From: Flavobacterium algicola
GTDB lineage: Bacteria; Bacteroidota; Bacteroidia; Flavobacteriales; Flavobacteriaceae
Direction of reading: 5' to 3'
Assembly (NCBI RefSeq): GCF_022399565.1
Contig: NZ_JAJTUT010000002.1
Coordinates: forward strand, 992,001-1,056,000
Length of the DNA stretch: 64,000 bases
Below the pieces are notes generated by a model. The model was not told the origin of the DNA. It was given only the letters and a program-made list of their open reading frames with translations, and did not search any database. A program made the position numbers and the translations under genes. This document shows, in pieces, positions 55,812 through 64,000 of this stretch (its first letter is position 1; every line of letters begins with the position of its first letter).

Positions 55812-56630
55812 ATGAAAACTCTATTTACGATTTGCATTTGTACAATCATCTTAGGATGTTCAGGAAAAAACAATAGTGATAAGACGCCTAAGAATGTTGA
55901 TCAAATTGATAATGATAGTATATTGAAAAATGAAATCTCAAAAACGACAAATATAGATAAATCTATTAATTCAGTTGTTTACCTTACTTCTACTTATGAC
56001 AATCCCGCGTTTCCAGAGATATTAAAAAGCCAGAAAGAAGCGTTGAAAAGGCTGTCTGAAAGAAAAGTATTTGATGTAATAGCTTCTAAGGTAATGGAGA
56101 CATTAATTCGTAAGCACCACGCATATTTTACCACGAAACTAGATTATGAATTGCTGGCGGCTACAACTGGCGACTTATTTCAAGAAGATAAAGATGATGC
56201 TGCTTTTATTGTTTATGACAAGATGAATAAACGCATTTCATTTTTGATTTACAACGAAATGAAAAACAAATACTTTGAGTTATTTCGAGAAATAAAAGTA
56301 GAAAACGGCTTGGAGAATGCGAATTGCAGTTATAGTGTCTTTGGTACACTTGACTATCAATTGGCAGCAGAGCTAGTGAATCAGGAAGAATATCTTTTGA
56401 AAAATCCCGAAAGCTATCTAGAATCTTCGCCATTTAAAATTGTGGACATCTCAAAAGACGATGATTTTGTTTTAAAGAGCGGCTGTTTCTCAAATAAAGT
56501 GTCAAAAGACAAATTATCAAATTCACTTTGTATTGCAACAAGTGCTGTCTACAACAATTGGGAATGTCTAAAATATGATAAAGCGACAAATACTTTATTA
56601 ATTTTCTACGGACAAGCGTTTGCAGATTAA
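55812..56630 (+). CDS. Hypothetical lipoprotein
   Basis: 272 residues. Lipoprotein signal MKTLFTICICTIILGC with Cys16. A polar linker of about 35 residues (SGKNNSDKTPKN onward) leads to an alpha/beta domain I do not recognise. Features include the repeated LA-E/TTGDLF and YQLAAELVNQEEY segments, and a C-terminal part with three cysteines (SGCFSN, LCIAT, WECL). It is 77 bases after the membrane-protein gene and may share its transcript. Confidence 0.55.
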   Translation: MKTLFTICICTIILGCSGKNNSDKTPKNVDQIDNDSILKNEISKTTNIDKSINSVVYLTSTYDNPAFPEILKSQKEALKRLSERKVFDVIASKVMETLIRKHHAYFTTKLDYELLAATTGDLFQEDKDDAAFIVYDKMNKRISFLIYNEMKNKYFELFREIKVENGLENANCSYSVFGTLDYQLAAELVNQEEYLLKNPESYLESSPFKIVDISKDDDFVLKSGCFSNKVSKDKLSNSLCIATSAVYNNWECLKYDKATNTLLIFYGQAFAD

Positions 56631-56860
56631 GTTGTAATGAGAGAAATAAATAGGTGTTAAGTGCATTAGGAACATTTCTATTATTAAAAAATATTTTTTT
56701 TGCAAAACATTTATTATTGAAAATCGCTGAATTTAAAAATTTTAAATATTGGAATTGATGTTTCATTTAAAAGTTGAGGACAATAGCGATAACAGTTGAA
56801 TGTGCAAATTTGACAAGACTAATAGAAGTGCAAATTCTTTAATATTAATAACTCTTTAAA

Positions 56861-57946
56861 ATGTGTGTCATTTATAATACTATCGGAGCTTTAAGTCACG
56901 TTGATTTACACTTAACTGCAAATAATATTTATGATTTCAATTCTATTTCAGAAATAATTAGATTTGAGAAGGACTATAATTTTATAGAAGAGCAAATTAT
57001 CCTAAAGCATAAATTAATTCTGCAAGAAGAAGCACTAATTCTGAATGAGGATATACATAAAATGACTGATAACTTCTTGAACAGTACATCTGCGTTAAAC
57101 ACTAAACTTGAAAAAAATCTGCAAGTTTTAAATGATAATGTAGAAAAATTATTACTGCCGAATTCATCACTTTTCACCATCTTACATGATCTATTTTTAA
57201 ACGTCATTATTTGGATAAAAATATGGTCAGCACCTATTTTAAGTAATCTAAAGCTATTCATGTTAAATTTTAAATTCAAGAAGGTTCTACAACAAAAGAA
57301 AATACGTCAAGAATTTCTAAACGATAACTTCGAGCAAGCTTTAAAAATTAGTAGCTTTATTGACTTGCAGCATCTTATAAAAAAACGAAATACTATTGAA
57401 GAATTGAACAATTATATTTACGGTGCTATAGGTGAGAAAAAAGTTGAAATTGAACTTTCGAAGTTATCTGATGACTATATTTTAATTAATGATTTTACAT
57501 ATACATTTCATCCAGCTTTATATAGTAGTAAAGTTGGAGAATATATAAAAACGGTACAGATCGATCACATTTTGGTTTCAGCTTCAGGAGTTTTTTTAAT
57601 AGAAACTAAAAATTGGAGTGAAAAATCATTGAAAAATAGTGACTTTCGCTCGCCAGTACAACAAATAATAAGAGCAAACTATGCACTTTATAATATACTG
57701 GAACGAAGTAATTTAAAAAATCATCAATGGGGAAATCTAAAGATTCCAATTAAAAATATTGTAACTTTCATTAACCAAAGACCACTAGAACAATTTCAAT
57801 ATGTTAAAATACTTTCTGTAAATGAATTGCTAAAGTATATAACTTATAATCCACCATGCTTTTCACAAGAAGAAGTTCAAAATATAACTAACTATTTACT
57901 TGAAAATTGTGAGAGTAAAAATAAATCATGCAAATTAAAAATTTAA
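56861..57946 (+). CDS. NERD domain protein (nuclease-related)
   Basis: 361 residues. An N-terminal coiled coil (about 30-100), then a hydrophobic segment near 104-135 that may insert in or lie on the membrane, then the NERD domain (about 185-300). It starts with YGAIGEKKVEIEL and carries the PD-(D/E)xK-like residues Asp235 (QIDHI), Glu248 and Lys250 (IETKNW), followed by PVQQIIRANYAL. The active-site pattern is complete, so DNA or RNA cleavage is plausible but unproven. NERD proteins are known in varied contexts, some linked to defence. It is followed by a DUF1853 gene. Confidence 0.8.
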   Translation: MCVIYNTIGALSHVDLHLTANNIYDFNSISEIIRFEKDYNFIEEQIILKHKLILQEEALILNEDIHKMTDNFLNSTSALNTKLEKNLQVLNDNVEKLLLPNSSLFTILHDLFLNVIIWIKIWSAPILSNLKLFMLNFKFKKVLQQKKIRQEFLNDNFEQALKISSFIDLQHLIKKRNTIEELNNYIYGAIGEKKVEIELSKLSDDYILINDFTYTFHPALYSSKVGEYIKTVQIDHILVSASGVFLIETKNWSEKSLKNSDFRSPVQQIIRANYALYNILERSNLKNHQWGNLKIPIKNIVTFINQRPLEQFQYVKILSVNELLKYITYNPPCFSQEEVQNITNYLLENCESKNKSCKLKI

Positions 57947-58064
57947 TACTGCAACCATATAACCTCATCCAAACTAATTGCATAACTATTTATCAGTATC
58001 TTAAAAAATGACTAAGGATACATTATCAACTCTTCCTCCACTTGCATAATAATTAGATAATTAA

Positions 58065-58862
58065 ATGAATACAAAATCAAGAATAGCTTCCATTTTAGAT
58101 ACTAAAACTTTAGACAGTTCTGTAACAGGCTTCCCTACTTTTGATCTATCTAGTTTAGAAAGTGCAAATGATTTAGAATTTGATTTGCCTACCAATCTTC
58201 GATTGGGACATTTGGTCGAAAAAATAGTTTCCTATTCGATTCAGTCCTCACAGCATTATAAACTTCTGTATGAAAACATTCAAATTAAAGACGATCAAAA
58301 AACTATTGGTGAAATTGATTTTATTGTTGAAGATATAAGAAATCAGCAACTTACTCATGTAGAGCTGGCCTACAAGTTCTACTTGTATGATCCAACAATC
58401 TCATCTAAGCTTAACTATAATTGGATTGGCCCTAACAGAAACGATTCCTTAATGGAAAAGTTAGAGAAATTGCGAGTAAAGCAGTTTCCATTGTTGAACC
58501 ACGCTCGTACGGCCTCACAGCTATGTAATGTGGATTTAAAGATAGTTTCGCAGGCCTTGTGTTTATTAGTATCCTTATTTGTCCCTCATCATTTTAAACA
58601 GACACTCCCCCCTTCGTTTCAACAGGCTATCAAAGGTTATTATGTGAATTTGGAAACATTTATAAGTCTTCACTCTGATGATAGATTGTACCACATTCCC
58701 ATTAAAACTGCTTGGGGAATAGATCCTCAGGATAATGAAGACTGGCATAATTATGCTTCAATTATAAGTCAGTTAGAAATTAATATGTTCGAAAAACAAG
58801 CGCCGTTGTGCTGGCAAAAGCAGCAGGGAATTTACACTGCTTTTTTTGTCATTTGGTGGTGA
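58065..58862 (+). CDS. DUF1853 family protein
   Basis: 265 residues. The LGHLVEKIVSYSI start, TIGEIDFIV (80-88) and HVELAYKFYLY (98-108) are the DUF1853 pattern. The residues Glu83/Asp85 and Glu100 with Lys104 recall a PD-(D/E)xK-type nuclease core, though the Glu-x3-Lys spacing is wider than usual. The second half (LVSLFVPHHF, then WGIDPQDNEDWHNY and PLCWQKQ) has no motif I know. No signal or membrane helix, so cytoplasmic. It follows the NERD gene by 118 bases on the same strand. Confidence 0.75.
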   Translation: MNTKSRIASILDTKTLDSSVTGFPTFDLSSLESANDLEFDLPTNLRLGHLVEKIVSYSIQSSQHYKLLYENIQIKDDQKTIGEIDFIVEDIRNQQLTHVELAYKFYLYDPTISSKLNYNWIGPNRNDSLMEKLEKLRVKQFPLLNHARTASQLCNVDLKIVSQALCLLVSLFVPHHFKQTLPPSFQQAIKGYYVNLETFISLHSDDRLYHIPIKTAWGIDPQDNEDWHNYASIISQLEINMFEKQAPLCWQKQQGIYTAFFVIWW

Positions 58863-59118
58863 TTATATCTTTATAACAATCAAACAATGGGAAACTTCAG
58901 AATTTGTAAAACGTGAATCCATTACTTAATTGTTTTCAAGGCAATTGCTAGAATTTATAGAAGTGGAGACTAATTTAGATTTCTGTGCAATTGCGGTATC
59001 TGCGCTTTATGAGACCATCGCTTATTCTTTTTAATTAAAAAATATATTCGAGATATAATGATAAGTAGAGGGATTTTGCCTTTTTTTCCTGATATTTGAA
59101 TAGTAATTAATATATATC

Positions 59119-59502
59119 ATGTTCAATTTTTCATTTAATCATGTCGCTCTTTCTGTCAAAGATGTCGATGAATCTGTAGCTTTTTACCAGAAAGTTTTGC
59201 AACTACCAGAAATTCAAAATACAGCCTCTGATTCAAAAACGAGGTGGTTGTCTTTTGGTGATGGTACACAGCTTCATTTAATTCCCAGACCTGATGCGGA
59301 GATAAAAATTAATAAAGCTGTTCATTTCGCCTTAGCTATATCTAACGTTGATGAATTCGTAAAGCACTTGGATTTATTAGAAATTAACTATTATGATTGG
59401 CCAGGTGCTCTGAATCAAATTTATATTCGAAAAGACGGTATTACACAAGTGTATTTTCAAGACCCTAATGAATATTGGATCGAAATCAACAATGATATAT
59501 AA
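59119..59502 (+). CDS. VOC/glyoxalase-like protein
   Basis: 127 residues. NHVALSVKDVDESVAFYQKVL (6-26), given as NHVALSVKDVDE and SVAFYQKVL, starts the first beta-alpha unit with a metal-ligand His7; HLIPRPDAEI and HFALAISNVDEFV begin the second half (His near 73), and the ending YFQDPNEYWIEI carries Glu122 in the D-P-[ND]-E/G-Y/W motif. This is a glyoxalase I-like arrangement with three or four metal ligands, so it may have lyase or dioxygenase activity; the substrate is unknown. Alone on its strand. Confidence 0.8.
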   Translation: MFNFSFNHVALSVKDVDESVAFYQKVLQLPEIQNTASDSKTRWLSFGDGTQLHLIPRPDAEIKINKAVHFALAISNVDEFVKHLDLLEINYYDWPGALNQIYIRKDGITQVYFQDPNEYWIEINNDI

Positions 59503-59754
59503 TAAAAATTTAGTTGGTGCGGAAAACTAACTCTTGCGCAAAGAGAAGTTTCATTCTTCTTTATAGATTAATTTTCGACGCTGCAATTTACGTTATCATA
59601 TTGCTAAAAAAGCAACAACAAAAAATGATATTACTAAACCTTAGCTGACCAAAATAGGAATAATTTAAAGTTTATTGAAAGTATAATATTTTAACCACTA
59701 CCCTCTTTTTTATTCTTATATTCGAAGTGTTTGTATCCACGTTACATCTTCATT

Positions 59755-60645
59755 ATGAGACAATATCTGATTGCATTAATTTTTTCAACTGCAGTATTTA
59801 CGACTAGTAATGCACAAAATGCAGTACCGCAGTTAAAGCCAAATTCGATTTTAAAAATCCAACCCTCAAAGACCGATTCCCGCATTAAAGAAGCTGACAC
59901 ACCTCATCTTATCTTGTACAATCAAGAAATGAATCAAGGTAATCTATTGGTGTTTTTACCAGGAACTGGTGGAATTGCAGAGAAAGGGCCAGAAGAGCTT
60001 TTTTACTTGGCGGTACAACAGGGATATCACGTTATTAATTTGTCTTATATCAATACACCCGCGATCGCTCAAATTTGTAATGGAAAGGAATTAACGGATA
60101 ACAGCAATTGTGCCGAGGACTTTAGAATGAATCGCATTTATGGTACAACGCCATTTGATGCTGTAACCGATAAGCCGCATGATGCTATTGTAAATCGCTT
60201 GACCAAATTATTAACGTATTTAGTTAAGAACGATAAAGGTGGTAACTGGGATAAATACTTGATCAACAATAGCCCCAATTGGGAACAAATTGCGGTGGCA
60301 GGACAGTCTCAAGGTGGTGGTATGGCAGCATTTATTGCAAAGGATCATAAAGTAGCTAGAGTTATTGATTTCTCAGGCGGCTGGGATTTTAGTGCAAAAG
60401 GTAAAATTGCAACTTGGTATTTTAAGAAAAGCGTCACTTCTCCAACTCTTTATTATGGTACCTACCATGCTCAAGAACCACAAGCTCGTACTATTCTAGA
60501 AAGTTACAAAGCGATGAACATTCCTTCTACTCAAATTTACGCACTCGACCTAGAGGTTCCTGATGGCAAAAAAGCACATTCTGATGGGGTGAGAAATACA
60601 CAATACTTATCGATATGGAAAGAACTCCTAGGTAATGGTAATTAA
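59755..60645 (+). CDS. Exported alpha/beta hydrolase-like protein
   Basis: 296 residues with a signal peptide (MRQYLIALIFSTAVFTTSNA, then QNAV; cleavage probably before Gln21, which could become pyroglutamate). LLVFLPGTGG (64-73) is the oxyanion-region strand-loop, and GQSQGGG with nucleophile Ser185 near 183-189 is the elbow; acid and His would be near GWDFS and KKAHSDG. It acts in the periplasm or outside. Substrate unknown; esterase or peptidase possible. Start at ATG 59755, because the upstream TTG is in AT-rich leader sequence without a coding match. Confidence 0.75.
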   Translation: MRQYLIALIFSTAVFTTSNAQNAVPQLKPNSILKIQPSKTDSRIKEADTPHLILYNQEMNQGNLLVFLPGTGGIAEKGPEELFYLAVQQGYHVINLSYINTPAIAQICNGKELTDNSNCAEDFRMNRIYGTTPFDAVTDKPHDAIVNRLTKLLTYLVKNDKGGNWDKYLINNSPNWEQIAVAGQSQGGGMAAFIAKDHKVARVIDFSGGWDFSAKGKIATWYFKKSVTSPTLYYGTYHAQEPQARTILESYKAMNIPSTQIYALDLEVPDGKKAHSDGVRNTQYLSIWKELLGNGN

Positions 60646-60747
60646 TTGTATTACCATCAAATCGGTCCAAAATCTTTTCGAACTTTATTTTTATAATCAG
60701 TTAATTGGAACAGCATTAAGGATAGCTACTTAACGAAATGAATTCGC

Positions 60748-61557
60748 ATGAAAAAGACACTTCTTAGTTTTTTGCTCTTAGGACTTACTTACTGTAGTAG
60801 TGTTCCCAAACCTACGTTACAAAAAACTTCAACGACATCAACAATACCCGCGAACGAAATGAAAACATTAGGACTTATCGGCGGCACTTCTTGGCATTCC
60901 ACAGTAGAATATTACAGCGCCATTAATCAGTCAATTAATGATTATTACGGTGACAATACCAACCCACCTTTACTGGTCTACACATTGAACCAAGCAAGAG
61001 TGCACCAGTTTCAAAAAGAGGACAATTGGGACTCGATCGCCAACATGCTCGTAGAAGCAGCTAAGAGTTTGAATAAAGCAGGTGCGACTGAGGTTTTATT
61101 TTGTGCCAATACACCTCATAAATTATACACGGCTGTCCAAGAGAAACTAAATTTTCCTGTACTACATATTGCTGATGCTACGGCTCAAGCTATTCATAAA
61201 AGAGGGATCAAAAAGGTAGCTTTCATAGGCACAAAATACAGCATGCAGGAAGATTTTATCACCAAAAGAATTGAAGACAACGGAATAGAAGTTTTGGTGC
61301 CCAATGATGCAAAAGTAATTGATGAATTACATCGCATCATTATCGAAGAACTTACCTATGGGAAAGTAAATAAGGAATCCAAAAAGTATGTCATTCGGAT
61401 CTTAAATGAGATGATTAAAGATGGTGCTGAAGGAGTTATATTGGGCTGTACCGAATTTCCCTTAATGATTTTTGAAGGCGATTTAGATGTTCCGATATTC
61501 GACACTACCAAGATCCATTCTGATGCCGCCGTTGACTATATTTTAGATCGAAAATAA
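60748..61557 (+). CDS. Aspartate/glutamate racemase family protein with export signal
   Basis: 269 residues. The racemase domain starts near residue 38 (MKTLGLIGGTSWHST) and carries both catalytic cysteines, Cys119 (FCANTPHK) and Cys234 (LGCTEFPLM), with length and order typical of the aspartate racemase branch. In front is a 37-residue extension: a hydrophobic signal with Cys16 (GLTYC, an atypical lipobox with Tyr before the Cys) and a Ser/Thr/Pro linker. So it may be a lipoprotein. An internal ATG (60859) at residue 38 could also give a cytoplasmic enzyme. It is 102 bases after the hydrolase gene. Confidence 0.85.
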   Translation: MKKTLLSFLLLGLTYCSSVPKPTLQKTSTTSTIPANEMKTLGLIGGTSWHSTVEYYSAINQSINDYYGDNTNPPLLVYTLNQARVHQFQKEDNWDSIANMLVEAAKSLNKAGATEVLFCANTPHKLYTAVQEKLNFPVLHIADATAQAIHKRGIKKVAFIGTKYSMQEDFITKRIEDNGIEVLVPNDAKVIDELHRIIIEELTYGKVNKESKKYVIRILNEMIKDGAEGVILGCTEFPLMIFEGDLDVPIFDTTKIHSDAAVDYILDRK

Positions 61558-61761
61558 AACAGAAATGTACTTTCAAAAATCAGTAGTAAATTTACGTTTT
61601 ATCGCTTTCGTACCATAATTGCCTTAAATTATTTTTTGTATCAGCTTAATTATTAGTAATCAATGAATTTGTATTAGTAAATTTCTTATCTTCGGTACGA
61701 GCAGAAATGCAATTAATTTCTTTGTGCTAAAAAGTATTTACCTAAATCTAAAATAGAAATT

Positions 61762-61980
61762 ATGTATAAATTTTGGGGAATTGCAGTTTTACTATTTATA
61801 GTGATTACTTATCTACTTTCAAAAGCAACTATAAAAGAAAATCGAACAGAAGCTGGCGAAAGAATTTGGCGTTACGGTAATGGTCGCTCTACCTACTGGC
61901 GCGTACTATCGCTGTGTAGTTTTGGAATTACTATTGTCATTATGCTTATCATGCATTTTTCTGGTATTGCAATTGTCTAA
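61762..61980 (+). CDS. Small two-helix membrane protein
   Basis: 72 residues, family not recognised. Two hydrophobic helices (about 4-20 and 49-70) flank a charged loop of about 28 residues (KATIKENRTEAGERIWRYG onward). The hairpin topology, short length and a clear start near an AT-rich leader support a real gene, but no function can be assigned. Alone between a long leader and the gap before the acyl-CoA dehydrogenase. Confidence 0.5.
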   Translation: MYKFWGIAVLLFIVITYLLSKATIKENRTEAGERIWRYGNGRSTYWRVLSLCSFGITIVIMLIMHFSGIAIV

Positions 61981-62220
61981 AGTATGCTAACAATTTGTCG
62001 TTGTCGTGATAAAATTAAATTTGGTAATGAAGCAATTGGAGTTGTTTCTGCCTTTTACTATTTTCGAATATAATAAAGTTGACAACAATTTGATTGATTG
62101 TAAGGCTTAGGTAAATTCATCGTTTACTAATCAAAACAAATTTGCTGAGCTTTTCAAAAGCTACTATTATCTAGAACATTTTGATACGCTCAGCACACTG
62201 TAACAAATTAATTATCAATT

Positions 62221-63999
62221 TCATACCAATGCTCCCAAACAAGAATCTGGAATCTCAAAAGCAGTTACCAAAGCCACTGCATCCGGACGAATATCCCAAC
62301 ACAGTTGATTGACCATTTTTCGAATGGCTTTTGTTTTCACTGCTTCCATATAATTGTCTTCAAGGTACCAGGCTTTATTTTTTTCTATCTGTGAAAGTGC
62401 ATATAATTGACAAAGCTGATTTAAAATGGCTTTGCAACTTTCATCTTCGACAGTACTTAGCGCCAACTGAAATTGTTCTAACACTACTCTATCCAAATAG
62501 GCAGATGCAACGTCGATCATTTGATGCTGCACCACATTAAAGGCATCATAAGGATCCATACCGTTATCCACCAATTTTTTTATACGCTTTGCAGCCGAAG
62601 CTAAAATTGTCTTTTCGCGGTGTTGAAAAGCTTGCAAATGAAAATCACCATCTAGTAAATGTGCTTCGTCTGTATTACGAATGGTGATGGGATTTTTCTC
62701 TGATATCACCGATTTAGCATTTTCATATACATAATTAATGATACCTAATGATCCCATTTCACCAAAGGATTTTCTAAACTCTGACAAACGACTTTTTGCC
62801 ACTAATTGCATTAAAACAGTATTATCACCTTCAAAAGTGGTATAAATTTCGGTATCGTTTTTTAAAGCATCTATTCTGTTTTCAGACAAATATCCTTTAC
62901 CTCCACAAGCTTCTCTGCATTCTTGTAGAATAGCAGTAGTGCTCCAAGTGGAATAGGATTTGAGACCTGCAGCAAGTGCTTCAATTTCTTGCATTTCTAT
63001 TTCAGTCCTGTTTAAAAAGCGTTGAGTTAAATGTTGTAATGCAAAATGAACCGCATAAGTTTTGGCTAAAGGAATTAACAATCTTCTTTGGTGCATGCGG
63101 TAATTTAAAATAGGAACCTCAGAATCACCTTCTGGGCCAAATTGTCTACGTTGGTCTCCATACCTAATGGCAATTGTTAAACCCGTTTTAGCTGCAGCCA
63201 AAGCAGAACGCGGAATTCCGATTCGGCCACCAACTAGTGTTCCCAACATAGTGAAGAAACGTCTGTTATCACTCGGAATCGGACTTTCGAATTCTCCATT
63301 ATCATTTACGGATGCAAATCGATCCAACATATTTTCTTTTGGAATGCTGACATTGTTGAACCGAATAGTACCATTATCGACACCATTTAGCCCCATTTTA
63401 TGGCCGCAATCTCCTATAGTAACACCTTCTAATACAACTCCATCCTCGCTACGCAAGGGAACAATAAATGCATTGACCCCGTAATCGTGACCATCAATTA
63501 TTAATTTTGCGAATACAGTCGCCATTTGCCCATGTAAGGCCGCATTGCCTATATACTCCTTTTGTGCTTTTTCATGTGGTGTATGTATGATAAAAGTTTG
63601 GCTTTGATGGTTGTAAGTTGCTGTAGTCTCCAATCCTTTAACATTTGAACCATGATGTGTTTCGGTCATTGCGAAGCAACCTGGTATTTTAAGTGTACCA
63701 ATATCTTTAAGGTACTTGGTATAATGTTTCTCGGTACCCAAAGATTGTACACTCATTCCCCAAAGTCCAAATTGCACACCAAATTTAATTACCAAACTTA
63801 AGTCGTGGTAACTCAGGGTCTCCATAATCGCAAAATAATCGGCCATGTTGGCTCCTCCTCCATATTCTTTGGGATAGGCCATATTACCTAAATTTTCATC
63901 TGCTAAAATTTTGCACCATTCAAATACTTTTTCACGATATGCATTTACATCGGTGATGTTTTCTAATTTGAATTCCGGACGAGAAATAACCGATTTCAC
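62221..63999 (-). CDS. Acyl-CoA dehydrogenase/oxidase-like protein (5' end outside or at the window edge)
   Basis: 592 residues are visible; the frame is open to the window edge, so the true start probably lies outside and the first visible Met may be internal. It shows the acyl-CoA dehydrogenase/oxidase pattern: AMTETHHGSNV, NGVDNGTIRFNNVSIP, RIGIPRSALAAAKTGLTIAIRYG, given as GGRIGIPRSALAAA, then QRRQFGP and the FAD-site ECREACGGKGYL followed by TTFEGDNTVL. The long C-terminal domain (about 400-592) resembles acyl-CoA oxidases, in which a C-terminal helical domain follows the dehydrogenase core. A role in fatty-acid beta-oxidation is likely. It ends before an empty 240-base gap. Confidence 0.85.
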   Translation of the reverse strand: MKSVISRPEFKLENITDVNAYREKVFEWCKILADENLGNMAYPKEYGGGANMADYFAIMETLSYHDLSLVIKFGVQFGLWGMSVQSLGTEKHYTKYLKDIGTLKIPGCFAMTETHHGSNVKGLETTATYNHQSQTFIIHTPHEKAQKEYIGNAALHGQMATVFAKLIIDGHDYGVNAFIVPLRSEDGVVLEGVTIGDCGHKMGLNGVDNGTIRFNNVSIPKENMLDRFASVNDNGEFESPIPSDNRRFFTMLGTLVGGRIGIPRSALAAAKTGLTIAIRYGDQRRQFGPEGDSEVPILNYRMHQRRLLIPLAKTYAVHFALQHLTQRFLNRTEIEMQEIEALAAGLKSYSTWSTTAILQECREACGGKGYLSENRIDALKNDTEIYTTFEGDNTVLMQLVAKSRLSEFRKSFGEMGSLGIINYVYENAKSVISEKNPITIRNTDEAHLLDGDFHLQAFQHREKTILASAAKRIKKLVDNGMDPYDAFNVVQHQMIDVASAYLDRVVLEQFQLALSTVEDESCKAILNQLCQLYALSQIEKNKAWYLEDNYMEAVKTKAIRKMVNQLCWDIRPDAVALVTAFEIPDSCLGALV

Positions 64000-64000
64000 T

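Overview
The window looks like a chromosomal segment of a Flavobacterium-like member of the Bacteroidetes. Reasons: low G+C; promoters of the Bacteroidetes type (TANNTTTG -7 boxes at many gene starts, a few with a TTG at the -33 region); no consistent Shine-Dalgarno sequences; a type IX secretion gene (porQ) joined to cmk beside lon; bacillithiol genes (bshA, a ytxJ-like gene); and many small lipoproteins. Species is inferred, not proven.

Layout. 0-9.9 kb: the end of a SUI1/YciH translation factor, nucleoside phosphorylase, VOC and GNAT proteins, a transglutaminase-like membrane protein, transaldolase, an SDR oxidoreductase, the SRP RNA with promoter and tandem terminators, a lipoprotein glutamine cyclotransferase, a coiled-coil membrane protein, an arginase-family hydrolase and an RhlE-type helicase. 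10-25 kb: two hybrid sensor kinases, a dicarboxylate/amino-acid symporter, aroC, an LpxH-like phosphoesterase, bshA with a PrcB-like lipoprotein, an MscS channel and an acetate transporter. 22.4-27.2 kb: a pabB-tilS-dsbD operon with a recognisable promoter. 27-38 kb: envelope lipoproteins, lpdA, an AlkB-like dioxygenase, cmk-porQ, lon, an MFS transporter and an M48 metallopeptidase.

38.3-47.6 kb is a glycogen/alpha-glucan locus, transcribed leftwards: glgA-glgC-glgE-glgB and a GH31 alpha-glucosidase. It combines the ADP-glucose route with the maltose-1-phosphate transferase GlgE, and no trehalose synthase or maltokinase is present in the window. A sensor kinase is divergent from it. 49-52.9 kb holds stress genes: msrB, a YtxJ-like bacilliredoxin and clpB.

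After the clpB terminator comes an accessory stretch (52.9-62 kb). It starts with eight degenerate 25-base repeats spaced 34-53 bases apart, which look like CRISPR but are not. Poorly known genes follow: membrane and PH-domain proteins, a lipoprotein, a NERD-domain protein, a DUF1853 protein, a VOC protein, an exported alpha/beta hydrolase, an Asp/Glu racemase carrying an export signal, and a small membrane protein. The window ends inside an acyl-CoA dehydrogenase/oxidase-like gene. The neighbouring NERD and DUF1853 genes, both with PD-(D/E)xK-like residues, are the best candidate here for something undescribed. No tRNA, rRNA, prophage, insertion sequence or cas gene was seen.
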